64,000 nucleotides of DNA from CAVYXK01 sp963708245 (lineage in GTDB: Bacteria > Pseudomonadota > Alphaproteobacteria > Acetobacterales > Acetobacteraceae): contig OY970201.1 of the NCBI GenBank assembly GCA_963708245.1, forward strand, positions 3,472,001 through 3,536,000. Reading direction: 5' to 3'. Positions 44,363 to 53,419 of the stretch are shown here, one piece after another (position 1 is the first letter of the stretch; each line of letters starts with the position of its first letter). The notes under the pieces are model-generated. The model did no database searches. It was not told the origin of the DNA and saw nothing but the letters and a program-made list of their open reading frames with translations. Both the position numbers and the translations under genes were made by a program.

Positions 44363-44989
44363 ATGACACACGCACCCCACCATCACCGCGAAGCGTTCAC
44401 CGACGCGCTCGACGCATACGGAACGTGGAACGCAGGCGAGCCCGTGCCGCAAGTCGAGCTATGCGGCGCGCTTGTGCCCATCGACATCGTCGCGGGACTT
44501 TTGTGGAACTGCACCGATATCCTGCCCGGCATCTGGGACTCGTTCCCCGACGATTACCACGGTGACGCGGACAAGCCGGTGCGCCGAACATATGGCGCGT
44601 ATGCGCGCTGGCTGAAGCGCAGCATCACCGGCCGCGACGGAGGCGGAGATGCTGTTATGACGAAATGCTGGGTCGCAGGCTGCGGCCGGCGGACGGCCGA
44701 ACCAACATTACCATTTCCCTTTCCGCCCGATCTGACCGAGCGCTACGCCGTGCGGGCGCACCTCCCGTCAGGGCGCGGCTCCCCTGCCATCAGCATGCTG
44801 CCCCGTGGCGCCTGGAGCAAGGTCGCGTCTACGACCATCCACCTCCCCCGCGAGGGGCTGACGGACGAGCAAGCGAAGCTCGTGCGCAGCGGCATCGCCG
44901 GCGGCATGTCGCTGACCCTGAAATACGGTTCGGTGGCCGCGATGCTCGACGTATTCGAAGCGCTCGGCCGTGCCGTGGAGGGCGTGTGA
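44363..44989 (+). CDS. Hypothetical island protein upstream of repA
   Basis: ATG at 44363 gives 208 residues. The N-terminal half has VPIDIVAGLLWNCTDILPGI and a YGAYARWLKRSI helix. The C-terminal half has CWVAGCGRRTAEPTLPFPFP, a possible two-Cys turn, and GLTDEQAKLVRSGIAGGMSL. The stop is one base before the RepA start, implying coupling. No family recognised; the upstream in-frame ATG at 44231 overlaps the previous gene. Confidence 0.5.
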   Translation: MTHAPHHHREAFTDALDAYGTWNAGEPVPQVELCGALVPIDIVAGLLWNCTDILPGIWDSFPDDYHGDADKPVRRTYGAYARWLKRSITGRDGGGDAVMTKCWVAGCGRRTAEPTLPFPFPPDLTERYAVRAHLPSGRGSPAISMLPRGAWSKVASTTIHLPREGLTDEQAKLVRSGIAGGMSLTLKYGSVAAMLDVFEALGRAVEGV

Positions 44990-44990
44990 G

Positions 44991-47129
44991 ATGAGCACGA
45001 CAACCACAATCGCATACGGATATTTTGAGCGCTCCATGCCCGAGCATGCGGGCGACCAGCGCGCCAAATACGGTGCGCACCAAGAAATGACATGGCCCGA
45101 TCTGGCCAAGCTGCTGACGACGCATGAGACGGGCGAGAAAGAGGGCAGCAATATCGTGCCTTGCAGGCTACAGCAGTTTCTCAAAGGCGTCCGGCGCCGT
45201 AGCGTTGACGCGATCGCCCGCACCATGATCCTGTTGGATATCGAAGCCAACAAGACCACGGGCGAGGTTCCGCCTGTATTCGATGAGGTGGTGGAGCGCA
45301 TCAAGAAGCTAGGATGCGCTGCTACCGTGGCAACGTCGCACTCGCATCAAGTTCCTGGCAAGGGCGACCGCTTCCGCATCGCCATCCCGTTGTCGCGTGA
45401 GATCGACCCAAGCTGCCCCGTGGTCGAGGTTATCGCCGACCATCTCGGGCTGGGCGAGGTGCTGGACACGACGAAGCTCAAGCCATGCAGCTTGTTCTAC
45501 TTGCCACGTTGCGACGCCAGCCAATGGGACAAGCGCCGTGCCGAGATCATTGACGGTCCTATCTTGGACGCCGAGCTTGCCGAAGCGATGGCTGGCGCCC
45601 TGAAGGCCGAACGCGACGCCAAGAAAGCCGCTGACGATGCCGAGCGTAAAGAGCGCGCTCGTATCCGTAAGGAACAGATGGGGGATCGCTGGTCACTCTT
45701 GCAGGCTGTTCAAGCTGAGGTGGACATCGGCACTGTGCTGGAGGAATACGGTTACGTTCAGTGCGCCGATCGCTACCTATCCCCAAGCTCCACAACCGGA
45801 TCACCAGGCGTTATAGTTTACGATGACCCCGACGGAGTGCAGCGGTGCTACTCTAACCACAACGACCCGCTAAACCCTGGCAGCGATGAGCGTAAGGGGT
45901 ATGGGACTGACCGCTGCGACGTGGTGGATGTGGTAGCGATCCTCGATCCAGAATGCTGGTCTGTGCCACCAGGGGGCGAATTTACTGGCGCGCAGCCGCG
46001 ACCTGACACACGGTTGGCACTGCACAAGCTCGCCAAGGACTACGGGATCAGTGATCCGACGAAGGCGGAGAAAGTGGAGACACCCAAAAAGCAGAAAGGC
46101 ATACAACTCATGTCCATTTCTGAGCTAGAAGCCGCGCCAGAGCCTAAGTGGCTGATCGATGGTATCCTGCCAGAGCACGCGCTAGCTTGTATCTACGGCG
46201 CGCCTAAATCCTGCAAAACCTTCCTGGCCCTTAGCATGACACTGCACATTGCGGCGGGGCAGGATTGGTGCGGACGTAAGACGGTGCAAGGTGGCGTTGT
46301 TTATGTGGTGGGCGAAGGTTATGGCGGCTTCAAGCTGCGCACGGCCGCTGCTCGCAAGCACTATGGTTTCGATGACAACCTGCCGTTCTGGGTTGTGCCG
46401 CGGGCCGTCCGGTTCAATGACGCGGCTTCCGTCAAAGAGCTGCACGACGCGGCGAAGGAAACCGCTAACGGCCGCAGCATCAGTGCCGTGGTAGTTGACA
46501 CTTTGGCCCGCTCCATACCAGGCACAGACGAGAATGCCGCCAAAGAGATGGGGCGCGTGATTAGCTTCTGTGACTGGCTTAAGGAAGAGCTGGATTGCAC
46601 CGTGCTGCCCGTCCATCACGAAGGCAGGCAAGGCGGCCACGGGCGAGGCAGCAACAGCCTCGACGGTGGCGTTGACACCATGATGCGCGCGGAACGGGAC
46701 AAAGCGGACAAGTCCATCGTGACCCTGGAAACAGTGTTCCAGAAGGACGCGGAGGAAGCCGCGCCGATCCCATTCGACATGAAGGTGGTCGAAGCGACCG
46801 CTAGCAGGACCAGCCTCGTGCCCGTGATGCGGACGACGCCGAAGCCGGGCAGGGGAGTGAAGCTGACCGCGCAGCAGCATGCCGCGCTGGAGGCGTTGGA
46901 AAAGCTGGTAGCGGGCGAGTGCAACGCTAGGCTGGCGGAGGCGGAATGGCGGAATGCCTGCGTCAACGGGCGGAAGGTCTCCGCTTCCGACAACGAGAAG
47001 ACCCGCAAGGAAGCGTTCAACACCGCTTTCAAGGTACTCGCGCGGCTGGGGCGCGTGGAGGCGGAAGGCGGCCAAGTCTGGCTGCCCTTCGCCTACGATC
47101 TAGCGCCGGCCGTTCCCGAGACGGAATGA
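44991..47129 (+). CDS. RepA-like primase/helicase fusion
   Basis: 712 residues. The N-terminal part resembles archaeo-eukaryotic primase/AEP-like domains of island replication proteins (ILLDIEANKTTGEVPPVFDE, HSHQVPGKGDRFRIAIPLSR, LKPCSLFYLPRCD). The C-terminal part is an AAA_25/RepA-type RecA fold: Walker A-like YGAPKSCKTFLAL, where Cys replaces the usual Gly, SISAVVVDTLARSIPGTDEN (Walker B) and TVLPVHHEGRQGGHGRGSNS, and the final LDGGVDTMMR. Such proteins start autonomous replication of integrative or satellite elements after excision. It is followed by a repeat- and hairpin-rich candidate origin. Confidence 0.8.
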   Translation: MSTTTTIAYGYFERSMPEHAGDQRAKYGAHQEMTWPDLAKLLTTHETGEKEGSNIVPCRLQQFLKGVRRRSVDAIARTMILLDIEANKTTGEVPPVFDEVVERIKKLGCAATVATSHSHQVPGKGDRFRIAIPLSREIDPSCPVVEVIADHLGLGEVLDTTKLKPCSLFYLPRCDASQWDKRRAEIIDGPILDAELAEAMAGALKAERDAKKAADDAERKERARIRKEQMGDRWSLLQAVQAEVDIGTVLEEYGYVQCADRYLSPSSTTGSPGVIVYDDPDGVQRCYSNHNDPLNPGSDERKGYGTDRCDVVDVVAILDPECWSVPPGGEFTGAQPRPDTRLALHKLAKDYGISDPTKAEKVETPKKQKGIQLMSISELEAAPEPKWLIDGILPEHALACIYGAPKSCKTFLALSMTLHIAAGQDWCGRKTVQGGVVYVVGEGYGGFKLRTAAARKHYGFDDNLPFWVVPRAVRFNDAASVKELHDAAKETANGRSISAVVVDTLARSIPGTDENAAKEMGRVISFCDWLKEELDCTVLPVHHEGRQGGHGRGSNSLDGGVDTMMRAERDKADKSIVTLETVFQKDAEEAAPIPFDMKVVEATASRTSLVPVMRTTPKPGRGVKLTAQQHAALEALEKLVAGECNARLAEAEWRNACVNGRKVSASDNEKTRKEAFNTAFKVLARLGRVEAEGGQVWLPFAYDLAPAVPETE

Positions 47130-47330
47130 GGCGGAGGAGGCGGAATCAGGCGGAATTTCCGCCGAGACTCCGCCCGGTAAGCTAGTGGAGGCTTAGGCGG
47201 AGGAGGCGGAGAGTGCCTTTAGGCACTCCGCCGCTCCGCCCTCCGCTACCCTACTGTTTTCCGCCTTTTTTGACACCCCTGCGATGGCTGGCGGAATCCC
47301 GAAAATTCCGCCTCCGCCCGGGCGGAACCT
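47130..47330. repeat. GGCGGA-rich repeats and hairpins, candidate replication origin
   Basis: GGCGGA or its complement occurs about ten times in 200 bases. There is a near-palindrome GGCGGAATTTCCGCC at about 47150 and a strong hairpin GGCGGAGAGTGCC-TTTA-GGCACTCCGCC at 47205-47232. The block begins directly after the repA stop, the position used by P4-type and satellite origins. Confidence 0.5.
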
Positions 47331-47496
47331 CGACCACCAATGGCACTTGCGATCTGACGGCAAGCTCGCGTGGCGACACAATCGCAGCAACGTTCATGCC
47401 GATTCAATGTGCGGTGCATCGGTCACGCTGAACAAGCAGCGCTACAGATCGAAGAGTCGCGTACCTCATACAGCACGGCTGTTGGCCGCGCGCTGA
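47284..47496 (+). CDS. Hypothetical small basic protein, doubtful
   Basis: A 70-residue frame begins MAGGIPKIPPPPGRNLDHQW and continues with basic residues (LNKQRYRSKSRVPHTARLL). No ribosome binding site is convincing, and the first codons lie in the GGCGGA repeat block. It may be a chance frame. The following 47497-47759 shows nothing else. Confidence 0.25.
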   Translation: MAGGIPKIPPPPGRNLDHQWHLRSDGKLAWRHNRSNVHADSMCGASVTLNKQRYRSKSRVPHTARLLAAR

Positions 47497-47759
47497 TCGC
47501 ATCGCCAGAGATACACGCATTGCGTTGACCGATGCGAAGATACCTTACGGCCAAGCGCGGCATCACCCCCCTAGGGGGTGTCGATACCTAAAGCGATTCG
47601 ACTTGTGGACCGCCCCCCAGGCGCGCGCCCGCGCGTGCAAAACCGGAGAAGAAAGGCTGGGGCTCTAGTCCTGCTCCTACCCGGGAAAACTGGTGGAAAT
47701 CCGCCATTTATTTTCGCGCCATGCCTACTCTCGTAACACCAAGACAGGAGAAAATCCTA

Positions 47760-47927
47760 GTGACTGAGAAGGTATTCTTAGACTGGAAAGCCGAGGCCGC
47801 GTTGTCCGCTGCGATCCACCGCTCCGTCACGCCGACCGTGAGGGGGGTGGCGCATGAACCACCGCAACAGGCGCGTGCACGACAAGGTTTATTACGAGCG
47901 GCGCCGCACCGCGATCTTGGCCCGTAA
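47760..47927 (+). CDS. Small hypothetical protein
   Basis: GTG at 47760 has AGGAG about eight bases upstream. The 55-residue product starts TEKVFLDWKAEAALSAAIHR. It overlaps the next frame, which starts at 47854. No family recognised. Confidence 0.4.
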   Translation: MTEKVFLDWKAEAALSAAIHRSVTPTVRGVAHEPPQQARARQGLLRAAPHRDLGP

Positions 47928-48324
47928 GCGGCAGCGGTATGCGGCCAAGCGTACAGAACTGGTTCGCGCCCTGGAAATACGTGAACGGGCCAGACCGCCG
48001 GCCGCCGCTATGGAAGCTACCCTGAGATGCGTCCGCGCCCTGCAATACGCTCCCCCTGGCGAACGTAAGCGCCGCGACCCGGCCCGGTTGGCGTCGTGCA
48101 GATGGGGCTCTGATCCGCGACGCCTGACAGCCCGGCGCTGCCCAACTCCGGGCGCCACACAGCGTCCAGCCCCTCGACCCTTCTCCCCCGAGACACCTGT
48201 CGCCCCACCGAGGTGGTGGCCTATCCGACCAAGGCGGTGTCAAACTGGAAGGAGGATTTTGAGCTTGCCAGGACTCTCTTGGAGGAAGCGGGGATTGGCG
48301 ATCGGGAGGTGGCGGTGCCAGTGA
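47854..48324 (+). CDS. Hypothetical basic protein
   Basis: ATG at 47854 follows GTGAGGGGGG. The first 70 residues are Arg/Lys-rich and helical (HDKVYYERRRTAILARKRQR, YAAKRTELVRALEIRERARP). The C-terminal half has the Arg/Pro-rich look of an out-of-frame translation, and another frame at 48213-48401 has the more natural NWKEDFELARTLLEEAGIGD. The true gene may therefore end earlier or be frameshifted. Confidence 0.4.
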   Translation: MNHRNRRVHDKVYYERRRTAILARKRQRYAAKRTELVRALEIRERARPPAAAMEATLRCVRALQYAPPGERKRRDPARLASCRWGSDPRRLTARRCPTPGATQRPAPRPFSPETPVAPPRWWPIRPRRCQTGRRILSLPGLSWRKRGLAIGRWRCQ

Positions 48325-48528
48325 AGGAAGAGTCGATCGCCCACATTGGGGCTCCGCCAACCGGAGCATCTCCGCATCCGCATCGTACTGGAAGCGGTTA
48401 GCCGGCATCGCCATGCGGAGAGACGGCGGTGAGTGTTTCCTCTGGACGGGCGGACGCTGCCACGGATCGATTCGCCCCATCCTGACCCGACGCGGGCCTT
48501 CAGCCTGGAGCTATAAAGCCTGATCGAC

Positions 48529-48583
<55 letters not shown>

Positions 48584-48924
48584 AAATACCTCAACATTTC
48601 AGTCCATTGTGCGAAGCCGCGATCGTCTGGATCAGGGCTTCCCCATTTGTGTCCGTTCCATGTCCGAAAAACGCTCGTCGGCGAGTGTCCGGGTCCGTCC
48701 GCGATGCCCGGGCTGACCTGAGGGGAAGCCCAACATCGATCCGTGATGGCACACCCGGCTGGTCGAGCGCCGATCAGGACGATCCGCTGGCCTGCCGCGC
48801 CCGGCAGCACCATCTCTGCCCCACGCTGACCGACAAGCCCAAGAGACCGCTGCCGACCGAGTATTGCACCAAGTGCGGAGGCGCGAGCTGGGGCATCATG
48901 AGCGCAATCGCGATGTGTCACAGG
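48584..48924. other. Junction region, no complete gene
   Basis: A plus-strand frame here contains RPLPTEYCTKCGGASWGIMS, a possible zinc-knuckle scrap, fused in frame to the LysR fragment that follows. I cannot assign it to a family. Confidence 0.35.
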
Positions 48925-49443
48925 CCGATCGGCCTCGAGGACGACCTCCGTGATGGCGTCACGGACCTAGCCATCGACTGGCTGCCGGTGGAGCGGGATC
49001 CATTTGTCAGCGAGATACTTTTTGATGATCATGTGGCGCTCCTGGCAAGGCGCGATCACCCCGTGGTGAAAGCAGGCGTCACAATCAAGGACTTGGAGAA
49101 GGCGTGGTTCGTGACCCTGCACGCGCGTCGTGAGTTCGCCCAAGCGCCGCCGGCCGTTAGAGAAGTCTTTAGTCTGGCAATCCGCAACGTGGCGGTCCGC
49201 GTGAGCGAGACGCTTGAAGTGCCAACCGTCGTGGCGAGCACTGACCTGGTGGGCATATTCCTAGCAAGCATGGGTCCGCTCATGGAGCGAAGCGGGCTTG
49301 GGCTGCGGGTATTGCCCATCCCGCTCGAGCTACCGCTGATGCCGATTTTCATGATCTGGCATGAGCCCCGCCGCCACGACCCCGCACATCGCTGGCGTCG
49401 CGAAATTGTGGTGGCGGAGCTGAGTCGCTTCGCCAACGGGTAA
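48925..49443 (+). pseudogene. LysR-type regulator, C-terminal ligand-binding fragment
   Basis: From PIGLEDDLRDGVTDLAIDWL the sequence is a LysR substrate-binding domain: SEILFDDHVALLARRDHPVV, then VPTVVASTDLVGIFLASMGP and MIWHEPRRHDPAHRWRREIV (the LysR end W------D-a--W-R). The N-terminal winged-helix DNA-binding domain is missing; unrelated sequence precedes it in the same frame. It is therefore a truncated remnant at a recombination junction just outside the tRNA-fMet fragment. Confidence 0.75.
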
Positions 49444-49456
49444 CCGCGTCGGCGGC

Positions 49457-49663
49457 TTACCGCACCGTATACACGCCGGCCAAGAACGCGTCCCGGACCG
49501 TAGCGTTTATCACCAAAAAGCACCTGGGCCTTGGTATGCCATCCGCCAAACACCGGTCTAGCGCGATCAGTGCCAGCGGCGCGCAGACGGCGTCGGGCAG
49601 CTTCGTCGGCGAGATCGCGTCGTACGTCGCGCGGGAGTAGACGCAGGCGCCGAGGGCGTTCAA
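49457..49663 (-). pseudogene. Small secreted-protein remnant
   Basis: The frame reads NALGACVYSRATYDAISPTK, then LPDAVCAPLALIALDRCLAD, with three Cys. A signal-peptide-like stretch (ALVALSVVAAGT) lies upstream in a different frame, so a frameshift near 49700 appears to have cut the export signal from the mature part. No family recognised. Confidence 0.35.
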
Positions 49664-49761
49664 CGCGGCGGTCGCGGGATCATCCTGCGCGTGGGGCCGT
49701 CCCCGCCGCCACCACGCTCAGTGCCACCAGTGCTTAGGCCTCTGGACTGCATTGGCTATTT

Positions 49762-50598
49762 TTAGGGGCAAGTGAGGTTTTGGATCCATTCAGCTTGGCC
49801 ACCCGCCTCAATCTGTAGAATATTGACCTTCGGCCCCACTGACTCCTCATACTTGCTTGTTGCTTTGACGAAAAACTCAACTTGCCGCCAATCCAGATCG
49901 AGCTGGGGAATCGTCACGCGGACGGTGTTCCATTCGGTTGCTGTGGCTTTCGTCCGGAGCGAGTAACCTTCGATTAGTTCTTGTGTTATGGCATTCGTTG
50001 TGTACGGCGTAGCTCTCTCGGGCAGGGATTGCTCGCTCACACGAACTATATCTGGAGAGGCTTCGTCGAGATAAACCTTTTCCCAGAGGAGAAGCGGGAG
50101 ATGTTCATTCCAGCCGACGAAGAACGCCATTACCAGGACGTTCTGCGAATTAATGCTAGCCAACTCCTCTACCCGTCGAGGTGCGACGGCAAAGAAGGCC
50201 TGGTAATGTAGCTGGGACCGTTTCGCCCAATCGTTCGCAACGTCGGCTAAGCTGTTTCCGTGTATCAAAGACGCCGTCCTGGCGTCAGACAGTGCATCCC
50301 AACGCCTTACGGGATCAGAAGGGTTGTTTGGTATATAGTCGCGGTCGCCGGCTATGGCAGCGGCCATTGGGCCGAGAGGAAGAATCTTGCAGCCGTCGTC
50401 GTTAAAGGCGTGGCGTCCCGATCCCGAATTAGCCTCCAACCGGTCGTCCCGCGTGTCTGCCGCCAGAATTATGCGCTGCTCTTCCAGCTTCGCTACGATG
50501 GTAGTGGCGTGCGCCTGAGGAGAGAGTTCGAAAAGAACGACCGCAGCCGATAAGTAACAAAGCTCGCGTTTGATAAGAGGAGACGATGGAGGTCTCAT
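49762..50598 (-). CDS. Exported proteasome-like Ntn hydrolase
   Basis: ATG at 50598 starts a signal peptide (KRELCYLSAAVVLFELSPQ) ending AHA. The predicted mature N-terminus is TTIVAKLEEQRIILAADTRD. This TTIV--------LAADTR pattern is the opening of proteasome beta and HslV-type Ntn hydrolases, where Thr1 is the nucleophile freed by cleavage. Further on, GCKILPLGPMAAAIAGDRDY matches the K-----IG--------G--AD segment of that fold. About 278 residues; the rest is unrecognised. The family name is my inference; the export signal releasing Thr1 is unusual. An upstream ATG at 50652 is possible. Confidence 0.65.
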   Translation of the reverse strand: MRPPSSPLIKRELCYLSAAVVLFELSPQAHATTIVAKLEEQRIILAADTRDDRLEANSGSGRHAFNDDGCKILPLGPMAAAIAGDRDYIPNNPSDPVRRWDALSDARTASLIHGNSLADVANDWAKRSQLHYQAFFAVAPRRVEELASINSQNVLVMAFFVGWNEHLPLLLWEKVYLDEASPDIVRVSEQSLPERATPYTTNAITQELIEGYSLRTKATATEWNTVRVTIPQLDLDWRQVEFFVKATSKYEESVGPKVNILQIEAGGQAEWIQNLTCP

Positions 50599-50825
50599 GT
50601 TGCGTACCCGTCGTTCAGTGTCAGTCTCATTTCTATCGGCGATAGTGGCCATTTGCTTCCCCCCTAGCCTCACGTCAGCAAGGGTTGCTGAGTGAGCTGA
50701 CGTGCTGCTGGCACATATAAGCGGGCAGGAGGTCCCTGGCCCACTGCTCGCGCTGCTGGTCGATCGGATACGTGTGATGCTGCTGGTCGAACAGCACGGG
50801 AGCACCAGGGTCACCGACCAGGCAT

Positions 50826-51990
50826 CTATTCATTACCAAGTGCATCAAAATCCTTCTCGATCGCGTCATACACTGTCCGAGTGCTGCACTCGATGGTGCC
50901 AAACTGCGAGAGAAGCTCGCCAGTTCTCTTAGTAACAGTGAGGGTATCCTCGTAATTCGTATAAAGCACTGACTTGTTGCGGTAAGTAGATGGGCTTGAA
51001 CAAGAGTTCGAGCCCAACTCGGCGGCTGTTATTGGGATCGAAGCCATAGCCTAAGATGTAGACCGTCCCTGCATCGGTAATCCATTGTCTAGCTTGCTCT
51101 AGCGCCATCCCATTCTCATCTTTGTCATGTGGATCGATGGTCCGAAGGTTTTGAGCGGCTGTTAAGCATCGGTCCAGCAGAATTTTGCGAGGGTCGAACT
51201 CCTTTGCAAAATTTGGGTTGTCCGGGACCAGAAAATACTTGCCAAGATCCTGTGCTACCGGTAGCTCGATCGCCTCCTTCTCTGTAGGAATTTCAGCATG
51301 CACCGACCCATACACGTGAACAATCCTATCCTGAGTGAGAAGGTCAACAATGTGATCGCGCTCAAGAAACTCTATAGAGGTGAGCGCCCGAAACAGATGG
51401 TATTCGAGAGAAGCATCGTAGTTGAAGGTGATGAACCTTACTTTATTGTCTAGCAGGTCGGCGGATTTGCGGCACATATAGAGGAGCTTGTGCACCACAA
51501 AGCGATACCAGTCATCATGATATTTGGTGATATCGACCAATCTCCCCTCGCTGGGTTTGATTGGCTGATTGTCAAATATCAGACGGCGGTTCTGATTAGC
51601 TCTCTCGCGAAGCCAGATCGCCTCACACTCTAGAATTGCGGCCGCTATCATAAATTTCCCTATGGGACGCAAGGTTTCATTCCACGCTAGAAAGTAGTCG
51701 ATGACGAGCGGGCGGACGGTTTTAAGGCGATGGATGAGATCGTCACACTCGCTGCGGACTTTTTCCCAACCTAATTTCGCACCTGCCATGCCCCTTGAGG
51801 CGTCACACCGTTCGGTAACATAGTTGGGAATAACCTGAACGACTTGACCAGACTGGAGGCGGGCTTCGCAATATTTGGAAAGTCGCTCCGTCATAGAAAT
51901 TACACTCTCGACCAATCCCTCTCCCGTCGGGTAGCCGTAATGCCAACTGGCACCGGCGCCCAGCACAAAGACGGTTTCTCTTGTGAACAT
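50826..51990 (-). CDS. SIR2-like domain protein with a probable C-terminal frameshift
   Basis: The first frame (51990-50929) has the NAD-binding start TVFVLGAGASWHYGYPTGEG, a helical middle, FITFNYDASLEYHLFRALTS, and IVHVYGSVH, the block typical of SIR2_2 proteins in bacterial defence systems (Thoeris/DSR-like). It ends GYGFDPNNSRRVGLELLFKP then an unnatural tail. The next frame (to 50826) gives VLYTNYEDTLTVTKRTGELL, then SQFGTIECSTRTVYDAIEKD, which looks like the true C-terminus. A one-base shift near 50980-51000 would join them. Function would be NAD+ depletion on phage infection if intact. Confidence 0.78.
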
Positions 51991-52025
51991 GCTGTGTACC
52001 TTTGCTTATCTTCGTTGAGAGGCGC

Positions 52026-52092
52026 TGTTGACCGTCCGGAATATCCGGCGGAGCGCCTCGGCGGGCAGGAAGGATGCGTAACGGCCACACAT
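52026..52092 (-). pseudogene. N-terminal scrap of a YedK/HMCES-family gene
   Basis: From ATG at 52092 the sequence reads MCGRYASFLPAEALRRIFRT, matching the start of the intact copy at 60368-61042 including catalytic Cys2. It breaks off after about 22 residues. It lies just upstream of the SIR2-like gene. Confidence 0.8.
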
Positions 52093-52326
52093 GATGGCGG
52101 GAGGGTAGAGCCGCGGTGACCGATAGAGAAGCGAGACGCCAGCAGTCTGTCGCATGTTACCCTCCATGGTAATCGTGGAAAGGCCTCACATTGCGAGACA
52201 GACAGCTTGGATGCCGCGGTGCAGGTCATAGTCGCCCGAAAAACCACAAGCGGTTTTCGCGAGCATCCTTGACGCCTAAAGTTCGATCGCGGACGCTTTC
52301 GCCACCGTCGAGGAGGGTGCAAAATC

Positions 52327-52743
52327 ATGCGCTTGGCAATACTGCCCGTTGTTGCGCTGCTGGCGATTGCCGGAATAGCTCAGGCTCAGAACACAGTCAC
52401 CGCGACCTGCAAGGATGGCTCAAGTTGGTCCGGGACTAGCCGCAGCGGTGCCTGTCGCGGTCATGGCGGTGTTCAGACGTTCGGCGCCGCGACTCCCTCT
52501 GCGTCGGCGGCACCTCCGGCAACGAGCACCTCGGCCGCTCCGACTGCGGCCGCATCACGTCAGACACCCTCGCCTGTGCCAGGCGGCGGAAACGGCCAAG
52601 TCTGGGTAAATACGGCCAGCAAAGTCTATCACTGCCCGGGCGATCGTTGGTACGGGAAGACGAAGAAAGGAACCTACATGAGCGAGAGTGCGGCAAGGAC
52701 CGCGGGTGATCGCCCGGCCAACGGCAAAGCGTGCGCCTCCTGA
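52327..52743 (+). CDS. Small secreted protein of the DUF3761 type
   Basis: ATG at 52327 follows a GAGGAGGG sequence. Signal peptide LAILPVVALLAIAGIAQAQ. The mature start TVTATCKDGSSWSGTSRSGA and CRGHGGVQTF is the DUF3761 pattern. An Ala/Ser/Pro/Thr linker follows, then a compact C-terminal domain VYHCPGDRWYGKTKKGTYMS, ARTAGDRPANGKACA. Four Cys may form disulfides. It is periplasmic or extracellular; the function is unknown. Confidence 0.75.
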   Translation: MRLAILPVVALLAIAGIAQAQNTVTATCKDGSSWSGTSRSGACRGHGGVQTFGAATPSASAAPPATSTSAAPTAAASRQTPSPVPGGGNGQVWVNTASKVYHCPGDRWYGKTKKGTYMSESAARTAGDRPANGKACAS

Positions 52744-52784
52744 AAGGATGGCCCAAAGCTCTGTTTCGCTCCGCCGTATCCGAC

Positions 52785-52991
52785 ATGCTGACCGACAAGC
52801 CCAACATCGTCATCGCCAAGCCGCCCCACCGGATCAGGCGCAGGCCGAAGGCCGCGCCGGCGTCGATCATCGTGGAAGCCAAGAAGGCGCTCCCGTCGAT
52901 GACGGACGAAGAGCACGAAGCCCGGGGAGATGCGGCCGATCGGCTGTTCAAGGAAATTAAGCGGCGGGTGGCCGAACAGCGTCGGCCATAG
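52785..52991 (+). CDS. Small protein of a family repeated in this window, copy 2
   Basis: 68 residues: MLTDKPNIVIAKPPHRIRRR, a basic centre, then SMTDEEHEARGDAADRLFKE and IKRRVAEQRRP. It shares its start and helix with the protein at 30778-30981. The HRIRRRPK block recurs alone at about 53750, and AADRLWRELKRGVAEQRRL recurs at 57383. Basic, with a charged helix; DNA binding is possible but unproven. Confidence 0.6.
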   Translation: MLTDKPNIVIAKPPHRIRRRPKAAPASIIVEAKKALPSMTDEEHEARGDAADRLFKEIKRRVAEQRRP

Positions 52992-53128
52992 CTGGGAGGG
53001 GCGTGCCTAGGATGGGAGACCAGACACGCCCACTCGCCGGTCCTCCGCCCCCGATCCAGCGGCTTGTTGTTCGCCGAAGGGCCGCACGGCGCGGTGCGCG
53101 TGCCGAGTCCCTGCAATTAGAGATGGAC

Positions 53129-53142
53129 TCACGGGTTCGTGA
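53129..53142. promoter_or_regulatory. Palindrome TCACG-N4-CGTGA, site A
   Basis: TCACGGGTTCGTGA. Same palindrome as at 54872, 58130 and 58151. Here no start codon is near, and the flank looks like a decayed copy of the regulatory region. Confidence 0.55.
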
Positions 53143-53210
53143 TGTGCGATTAGCTGGCTCGGCGTAGTTCTTCCCCGGTGTCTTTTGACCCCGATCTACG
53201 TACAACCTTA

Positions 53211-53247
53211 GGCGCGCGCCGGTCTCCCCAGCGCGCGTCTTTCTTGT
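53211..53247 (+). terminator. Stem-loop terminator-like hairpin
   Basis: GGCGCGCGC and GCGCGCGTC form a nine-pair stem (one G-T) around CGGTCTCCCCA, followed by TTTCTTG. The 53000-53420 gap holds this, palindrome site A and no gene. Confidence 0.45.
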
Positions 53248-53419
53248 TCCGGGGTCGCTTCGGCAGGGGAAACGAGCGCGGCCGGCTCAGGCCTGGAGCA
53301 ACCGCGCTCGCCTCGGGGCTCCGCTACGTCTTGGGGAAGAGGGCGGAGCCCTGGGCAGCATGGGGCTGCTGATTTGACGTTTGGTGAAGCTGGGGGCTCG
53401 GGCGGCTTGGTAGCAGTTG

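Noticed and set aside
48213..48401. 62-residue frame MVAYPTKAVSNWKEDFELAR as a separate gene
   Set aside because: Plausible composition but no start signal, and it overlaps another frame; mentioned only as evidence of a possible frameshift.
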